From NCBI RefSeq assembly GCF_004210735.1, contig NZ_SDZL01000017.1:1-47556 (forward strand): a stretch of DNA of 47,556 nucleotides. Direction: 5' to 3'. Of this stretch, positions 42,414-47,556 are shown one piece after another. The DNA is from Brevundimonas sp. (lineage in GTDB: Bacteria; Pseudomonadota; Alphaproteobacteria; Caulobacterales; Caulobacteraceae). The first letter of the stretch is position 1. Each line of letters opens with the position of its first letter. The notes under the pieces are model-generated. The model was not told where the DNA came from. It ran no database searches and saw only the letters and a list, made by a program, of their open reading frames with translations. Both the position numbers and the translations under genes were made by a program.

Positions 42414-45400
42414 TCAGGCCTGCGCCGCCGCCGCGACTTCGCGGATGGTGGCGTTGGCGATGGTCAGTTTGGCGAAGGTCCAGCCCGAACCGGAGGCCTC
42501 GATCTCGTCGACCGAGGCGCGGACCCCCTCGACCAGCGACAGGCGCGGGCCGATCCAGGCGTCGACGGCCTTTTCCGCCGCCGCTTCGCTGGCGCCGACA
42601 GCCTCGGCCGACGTCGTGGCCACCGCGCGGGTCAGCTGGACCTGCTCGTTCATGAAGTCCTGGATCAGACGACGCACCGCCAGCCGATCGAAATGATCGG
42701 CCGAAGGCACCGACCCCGCCGCCGCGCGCAGCCGGTCGAAGTCGAAGGCGGCGCCGACCTGGTGATACAGGCGCGCCATGGCCGGGGCGCTCCAGCCCGC
42801 TGCGGCGGACAGGTCGCCGATGTCGGCCGTGGCCACCAGCGGACGCAGCGCCGCGACGGTGCGGGCCAGAGCCTCGGGCACGCCCAGGCCGATGAAACGC
42901 TGGACCCGCGCCTCGGTCCGGTCCTGTTCGAAGCGGGACAGGACATCGGCCCCGGCCTGGCGCAGCGCGTCGGCGGCCGGGCGATAGGTGGCGATCAGGC
43001 CCCCGACCGAAGTCTCGGTACGCGCCGCGCGGCGCGCCAGCCAGAAGGTCTGGCGACGCAGGACGACGGCGATCTCGGTATAGAGGGCGGTCTGCGCCTC
43101 GGCCGAAATCTTCAGGTCCAGGGCCGACACCGCGTCCCAGGCCTCGTCCAGCCGGAAGATGCGGCGCGCCGCCTCGAACGCCGTGACCATGGCCCCGGTG
43201 TCGCATTCCGCCGCCGAGCGCAGTCGCTCGGGGAAGGTCGGACCGCACATGTTGACGATCTCGTTCGACAGCACGGTCGAGACGATCTCGCGGCGCAGGC
43301 GGTGACGACCCATGTCGGCCTCGAACTTCGCCAGCGGACCGGGGAAATAGCGCACCAGCGTCTCTTCGAAGAAGGGATCGTCCGGCGCGGTCGAGCCCAC
43401 GATGTCGTCGAACAGCTCCAGCTTGGAATAGGCCATCAGCACGGCCAGCTCAGGCCGGACCAGCGGTGAAGCCGTGGCCTTCAGCTCGGCCATCCGCGCA
43501 TCGTCAGGCAGCCCCTCGACCTTGCGGTCCAGTTTACCCTTGGCCGACAGCCACTGCATGAACCGCTGCTGGGCGTCGAGCGCATTCGCCCCCTCGGCCT
43601 GTTGCAGGGTCAGGGCCAGGGTCTGGTCGTAGTTGTGGGCCAGCACCTTCAGGCCCACCTCGTCGGTCATCGAGGCCAGAAGTGCGTTGCGGTCCTCGGC
43701 CTTCAGCGCGCCCGAGGCGATGGCCGCCCCGGTCAGGATCTTGATGTTGACCTCGTGGTCCGAACTGTCGACGCCGGCCGAGTTGTCGATGGCGTCGGTG
43801 TTCAGGCGCACGCCGTTGCGGGCCATTTCGATGCGGCCCGCCTGTGTCAGGCCCAGGTTGGCGCCTTCGCCGATGACCTTGGCGCGGACCTCGACGCCGT
43901 CGATGCGGATGACGTCGTTGGCCTTGTCCCCCGCCTGGGCGTGGGTCTCGTGCGCGGCCTTCACATAGGTGCCGATGCCGCCGAAATAGAGCAGTTCGGC
44001 GTCGGCGCGCAGGATGGCCTGCATCAGCGCAGCCGGATCGACGCTCTCGGCCTCGATGCCGAACAGGGCGCGGATCTGCGGCGTCAGGGTGATCGACTTG
44101 GCCGAGCGCGGGAAGACTCCGCCGCCCTCGGAAATCAACGCCTTGTCATAGTCCTGCCAAGACGAACGCGGCAGCTCGAACAGGCGCTGGCGTTCCTCCC
44201 ACGACCTGGCCGGGTCGGGCGTCGGGTCGATGAAGATGTCGCGGTGGTCGAAGGCGGCGACCAGCTGGATCGCTTTCGACAGCAACATGCCGTTGCCGAA
44301 CACGTCGCCGGACATGTCCCCCACACCGACCACAGTGAAGGGCTGGGATTGGATATCCTTGCCCATCTCGCGGAAGTGCCGCTTGACCGCCTCCCAGGCG
44401 CCGCGCGCCGTGATGCCCATTTCCTTGTGGTCGTAACCGGCCGAGCCGCCCGAAGCGAAGGCGTCGTCCAGCCAGAAGCCGTAGGATTGCGATACGCCGT
44501 TGGCGATGTCCGAGAAGGTCGCCGTGCCCTTGTCGGCGGCCACGACCAGATAGGGGTCGTCCCCTTCCCAGGCGATGACATTGGCCGGCCGCACCGGGGC
44601 GCCGTCGCCGACGATGTTGTCGGTCAGGTCCAGCAGGCCGGACAGGAAGGTCTTGTAGGCGCGGATCGCCTCGGCCTGGATGGCGTCGCGGTCGCCGCCG
44701 CGCGGCAGGCATTTGGGATAGAAGCCGCCCTTGGAGCCGACGGGCACGATGACTGCGTTCTTGACCTGCTGCGCCTTGACCAGGCCCAGAACCTCGGTGC
44801 GGAAATCGTCGCGGCGGTCGGACCAGCGCAGGCCGCCGCGGGCGACCGGGCCAAAGCGCAGGTGCACGCCCTCGACGTGCGGCGCCCAGACAAAGATCTC
44901 GCGGAACGGCTTGGGCAGCGGCAGGTCATCAAGCTCGCGCGAGGCGATCTTGATGGCGATATAGGGGTGCGGCCGGCCGTCGGCGGCCAACTGATAGAAG
45001 TTGGTGCGCTTGATCGCCAGGAGCAAAGCAGCGATCCGACGCAGGGCGCGGTCGTGGTCCAGACTCTTGACCTCCTGCAGCAGGGCCAGAAGCCCCTCAT
45101 GCAGTTCGGCCACCGGCGTCTCGCGCGTTTCGACCGGGCCGCCCGCCGGGTCGAACCTGGCCGCGAACAGGGCCAGCAGGGCGCGCGCCACGGTCGGATA
45201 TTCGCGCAGCGCCTCTTCCTGCACCGCCTGACTGGGATCCAGGCCGGTCTGCTGGCGATAGCGGGACAGGGTGCGGATCAGCGCCGCCTCGCGCCAGTCG
45301 ACGCCCAGTTCCAGCACCAGCCGGTTGAAGCCGTCGCTTTCGGTGCGGCCGTTCCAGACGGCGCTGAAGGCGTCCTCGAACGGGCCGCTGACCGCGTCAA

Positions 45401-47303
45401 AGCTCAGCGCCTCGCCGCGCGGATCCTCCAGCAGGAATTCGTGGATGTGGATAGGGTCGCCGCCCCCCGGCCGGATGGCGTGACCGAACTCCTCCAGCGT
45501 CTTCAGCCCCATGTCCGCCAGGATCGGCAGCACGTCCGACAGCGGCACAGGCGCGCCGCGACGATACAGCTTGAACCGGAATTGCAGGGCGTTGTCGGTG
45601 GACGGCCGGAAGGCGCGCACGGCGACCGGCTCGCCGTCCCCGACCTTGCCGTCGGCGTTCAGCGTGTCGATCGACATCAGGTCGCGCACGGCCTCGGCCG
45701 CGTCATAGCGGTCGCGATAGCCGGCGCCGAAGGCCTGGGCCCAGCGGGCGCTGAGCGGGCCGACGGCCACTTCGTCGAAGTCGGCGACGCGCAGGGCGCT
45801 CTCGAACCGGTCGACCCAGCTGCGGCCCGCCTCGGCCACCTCGGCCTCCAGCGTCGCTTCGTCCGGACACGGATGATCGCCCGGATTGACGCCGATGATG
45901 TAGTGAATGCGCACCAGCGGCTGGTCGCTGAGTTCCGGATACCAGGCCGAGACCCGGCCGCCCCAGGCGCGGGCCAGGATGGCGCCGATCCGCTCGCGCA
46001 CCGAGGTGTGGAACCGCTCGCGCGGGATGAAGGCCAGGATCGACACGAACCGGTCGAACGGATCCTTGCGCGAGAAGATCTTGATCCGCGGGCGGTCGTA
46101 CAGGTGCAGGATGCCCAGCGCGATGTTCAGCAGCTCGTCCTCGCCGATCTGGAACAGCTCATCGCGAGGATAATTCTCGAGGATGTTCTTCAGGCGCTTG
46201 TGGTTGTGGCTGCCCGGCGCCTTGCCCGCGCGCTCCAGCGCATTGGCCACCTTGCGCCGGATCAGCGGCACCTCCTTGGCCATCTTGTCATAGGCCTCGG
46301 CCGTGAACAGGCCGACGAAACGGGTCTCGCCCGACGGGCGGCCGTCCGCGCCGTACCGCTTGACCCCAACATAATCCATGTAGGCCCGGCGATGGACGCG
46401 CGAGCGGATATTGGCCTTGGCCACGGTGACCGGTTCGCTGAGATCCAGCTGGCGCTGCATCTGGCGGGTCAGGACGGCCGGCTCTGACGCGCGGCGCAGG
46501 ACGCGGCGCTCCGGATCGCTGAGCACGCCCAGCCCCTCGCCCGACTGGCTCAGCGGCGCCTCGGCCTCATAGCCGCCGTCGGCGCTGCGCGGATAATCAT
46601 AATCCCGCGCACCCAGGAAGACGAAACGGTCGGCGGTCAGCCAGTTCAGGAACTCGACATTCTCGGCCAGAACTTCGGGATCGGTCCCCGCGGGACAGGC
46701 GGTCAGGGTCTGGGCCGACCGCTCCATCAGGGCGGTCATGGCGGCGTGATCGGCCACGGCCGATCGCACATCGGCCAGGGTCTCGGACAGGGCCTCGCCC
46801 AGGGCGTCGCGCCGCTCCTGCGGCAGGGGATCCAGGATGACCACGATCATCGATTCGCGGCCCGCGCCCTCCATCCGCGCGCCGGCGGCGTCGCGGCCGG
46901 TGGGAACCACGGGGTGGAACAGGGCCCGCACCGACACGCCCGCGTCGGCCAGCTGGCCCAGCACGCTGTCGACCAGGAAGGGGCCGTCATCCTGAATGAT
47001 CTGGATGTTGTCATAGCCGGTGGCGCGGCCGTCCCGGCCGGTCAGCGGCCCTACGGTGATGCTGGCGGGCTCACCCGGCTTGCGCACGGCTGACGATCGC
47101 CAGGCGGCGGCCAGCACGGCGGCCAGATCATCGCCGTCGATCTCGGGCGTTTCGTCGGCGGCGTAGTCCTCATAGGCCTGGGTGAGGAAGGAGCGCTCCA
47201 GCGATCCCACCGACCCGCCGGCCCCCAGGCCGGCGGCAAACGCCCTTTCCAGCGCCTCCAGCGTTGTCGCCTGAGGGGACGCGGTGCGGGCCTGGCCAGC
47301 CAT
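42414..47303 (-). CDS. gdhZ: large NAD-dependent glutamate dehydrogenase (GdhZ type)
   Basis: 1629-residue NAD-GDH of the 180-kDa class (PF05088), which deaminates glutamate to 2-oxoglutarate. N-terminal regulatory region (about 1-640) with ACT-like parts, then the catalytic region with GPVARGGLRWSDRRDDFRTE (about 815-835), the substrate-binding lysine region in VPVGSKGGFYPK (about 850-861) and the nucleotide-binding segment VVGVGDMSGDVFGNG. In Caulobacter crescentus the orthologue GdhZ also binds FtsZ and links glutamate level to cell division. ATG 47303 is the family start (MAGQARTASPQATTLEALER). Upstream is a palindrome at the window edge; usp follows. Confidence 0.96.
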   Translation of the reverse strand: MAGQARTASPQATTLEALERAFAAGLGAGGSVGSLERSFLTQAYEDYAADETPEIDGDDLAAVLAAAWRSSAVRKPGEPASITVGPLTGRDGRATGYDNIQIIQDDGPFLVDSVLGQLADAGVSVRALFHPVVPTGRDAAGARMEGAGRESMIVVILDPLPQERRDALGEALSETLADVRSAVADHAAMTALMERSAQTLTACPAGTDPEVLAENVEFLNWLTADRFVFLGARDYDYPRSADGGYEAEAPLSQSGEGLGVLSDPERRVLRRASEPAVLTRQMQRQLDLSEPVTVAKANIRSRVHRRAYMDYVGVKRYGADGRPSGETRFVGLFTAEAYDKMAKEVPLIRRKVANALERAGKAPGSHNHKRLKNILENYPRDELFQIGEDELLNIALGILHLYDRPRIKIFSRKDPFDRFVSILAFIPRERFHTSVRERIGAILARAWGGRVSAWYPELSDQPLVRIHYIIGVNPGDHPCPDEATLEAEVAEAGRSWVDRFESALRVADFDEVAVGPLSARWAQAFGAGYRDRYDAAEAVRDLMSIDTLNADGKVGDGEPVAVRAFRPSTDNALQFRFKLYRRGAPVPLSDVLPILADMGLKTLEEFGHAIRPGGGDPIHIHEFLLEDPRGEALSFDAVSGPFEDAFSAVWNGRTESDGFNRLVLELGVDWREAALIRTLSRYRQQTGLDPSQAVQEEALREYPTVARALLALFAARFDPAGGPVETRETPVAELHEGLLALLQEVKSLDHDRALRRIAALLLAIKRTNFYQLAADGRPHPYIAIKIASRELDDLPLPKPFREIFVWAPHVEGVHLRFGPVARGGLRWSDRRDDFRTEVLGLVKAQQVKNAVIVPVGSKGGFYPKCLPRGGDRDAIQAEAIRAYKTFLSGLLDLTDNIVGDGAPVRPANVIAWEGDDPYLVVAADKGTATFSDIANGVSQSYGFWLDDAFASGGSAGYDHKEMGITARGAWEAVKRHFREMGKDIQSQPFTVVGVGDMSGDVFGNGMLLSKAIQLVAAFDHRDIFIDPTPDPARSWEERQRLFELPRSSWQDYDKALISEGGGVFPRSAKSITLTPQIRALFGIEAESVDPAALMQAILRADAELLYFGGIGTYVKAAHETHAQAGDKANDVIRIDGVEVRAKVIGEGANLGLTQAGRIEMARNGVRLNTDAIDNSAGVDSSDHEVNIKILTGAAIASGALKAEDRNALLASMTDEVGLKVLAHNYDQTLALTLQQAEGANALDAQQRFMQWLSAKGKLDRKVEGLPDDARMAELKATASPLVRPELAVLMAYSKLELFDDIVGSTAPDDPFFEETLVRYFPGPLAKFEADMGRHRLRREIVSTVLSNEIVNMCGPTFPERLRSAAECDTGAMVTAFEAARRIFRLDEAWDAVSALDLKISAEAQTALYTEIAVVLRRQTFWLARRAARTETSVGGLIATYRPAADALRQAGADVLSRFEQDRTEARVQRFIGLGVPEALARTVAALRPLVATADIGDLSAAAGWSAPAMARLYHQVGAAFDFDRLRAAAGSVPSADHFDRLAVRRLIQDFMNEQVQLTRAVATTSAEAVGASEAAAEKAVDAWIGPRLSLVEGVRASVDEIEASGSGWTFAKLTIANATIREVAAAAQA

Positions 47304-47422
47304 GATGAGTCTCTTGAAGCGCGGCCGTCGGCCGCCGGATGAGGCGACAGACTAGACCGCCGCCACGGCGGATCAACCGCCGTGTCGCTGACTAGGCCAG
47401 GCGGGACGGAACGGGAAGCGGG

Positions 47423-47556
47423 AACTGCTCAGGCAGCAGACTGATCGGCGTTCAGATGGCTTTTGAACGAACAAGGCCGCCGGACGGGGGAATGTCCGGC
47501 GGCCTTGTTCGTTCAAAAGCCATCTGAACGCCGATCAGTCTGCTGCCTGAGCAGTT
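47423..47556. repeat. perfect inverted repeat, 63-bp arms, ending at the last base
   Basis: Bases 47423-47485 are the exact reverse complement of 47494-47556, separated by the 8-nt loop GGGGGAAT. The right arm ends exactly at the last base of the window, so the symmetry may extend further or be a fold-back made during assembly. The inner part (AAGGCCGCCGGAC/GTCCGGCGGCCTT) alone would make a strong terminator hairpin. It lies 120 nt upstream of gdhZ. No gene or transposase is seen here. Confidence 0.9.

Noticed and set aside
43602..46487. Open frame of 961 codons on the plus strand opposite gdhZ
   Set aside because: It is an antisense shadow of a firmly identified gene, caused by high GC at third positions; the translation has no recognisable domain and is Arg/Gly/Gln-rich.
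47423..47556. Terminal inverted repeats of an insertion sequence
   Set aside because: The arms are separated by only 8 nt and no transposase is present; a fold-back or large hairpin explains it better.

Overview
The window is high-GC, densely coded chromosomal DNA from an alphaproteobacterium, most likely Caulobacterales and close to Brevundimonas/Caulobacter. The reasons are a 1629-residue NAD-glutamate dehydrogenase of the GdhZ type, a CC0125/CC1285-type lipoprotein, two DUF885 metallopeptidases, a thioredoxin-TPR chaperedoxin (CnoX) followed by a Lon-N-domain protein and a Trm112 protein, and the order tsaB-rimI-fur-miaB-phoH-ybeY-lnt-XRE. This placement rests on recognised families and gene order, not on a database search. 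No IS element, prophage module or CRISPR array was seen. No gap between genes exceeds 300 bases; the largest are 18066-18326 (repeat-rich control region), 47304-47556 (ends in a long palindrome) and 30955-31137 (interspersed repeat).

Layout. 1-5414: trmD-rplS, a DUF885 peptidase, a small lipoprotein, a ThDP enzyme and an entericidin-like lipoprotein. 5415-11310: a minus-strand run kup-rsmB-def-(small membrane protein)-fmt-truA, mostly with stop/start overlaps, coupling translation initiation, N-terminal processing and RNA modification. 11487-16387: Rrf2 regulator plus SDR, MarC, pyrF, a Tyr-rich secreted protein, an SDHAF4-like protein, htpX and Trm112. 16491-20730: cnoX-LON, DUF4287 plus a small membrane protein, a prolyl-tRNA editing protein, DUF6065 and the CC0125/CC1285 lipoprotein. 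20815-25697: LysE exporter, two tandem secreted paralogues, a small secreted protein, argG and a second DUF885 protein. 25846-30954: tRNA-Arg(CCG), acyl-CoA thioesterase and rpe-heparinase-small membrane protein-purH. 31138-33455: dut/coaBC and a lipoprotein with a toxin-like C-terminal domain. 33468-41187: XRE-lnt-ybeY-phoH-miaB-fur-rimI-tsaB with two more HTH regulators upstream. 41290-47303: NifU-type protein, a universal stress protein and GdhZ.

Most of the window is housekeeping. The parts that stand out are: (1) two adjacent HTH regulators sharing GTTTCAT/ATGAAAC operator-like sites, upstream of tsaB-rimI-fur; (2) a lipoprotein whose C-terminal half resembles a polymorphic-toxin RNase domain but lacks the usual histidines; (3) a pair of tandem, diverged secreted proteins; (4) a multi-copy GTCTGA control region upstream of cnoX; (5) a perfect 63-bp-arm palindrome ending exactly at the last base of the window, which may be an assembly fold-back; and (6) synteny breaks where corC and metK would be expected around lnt.
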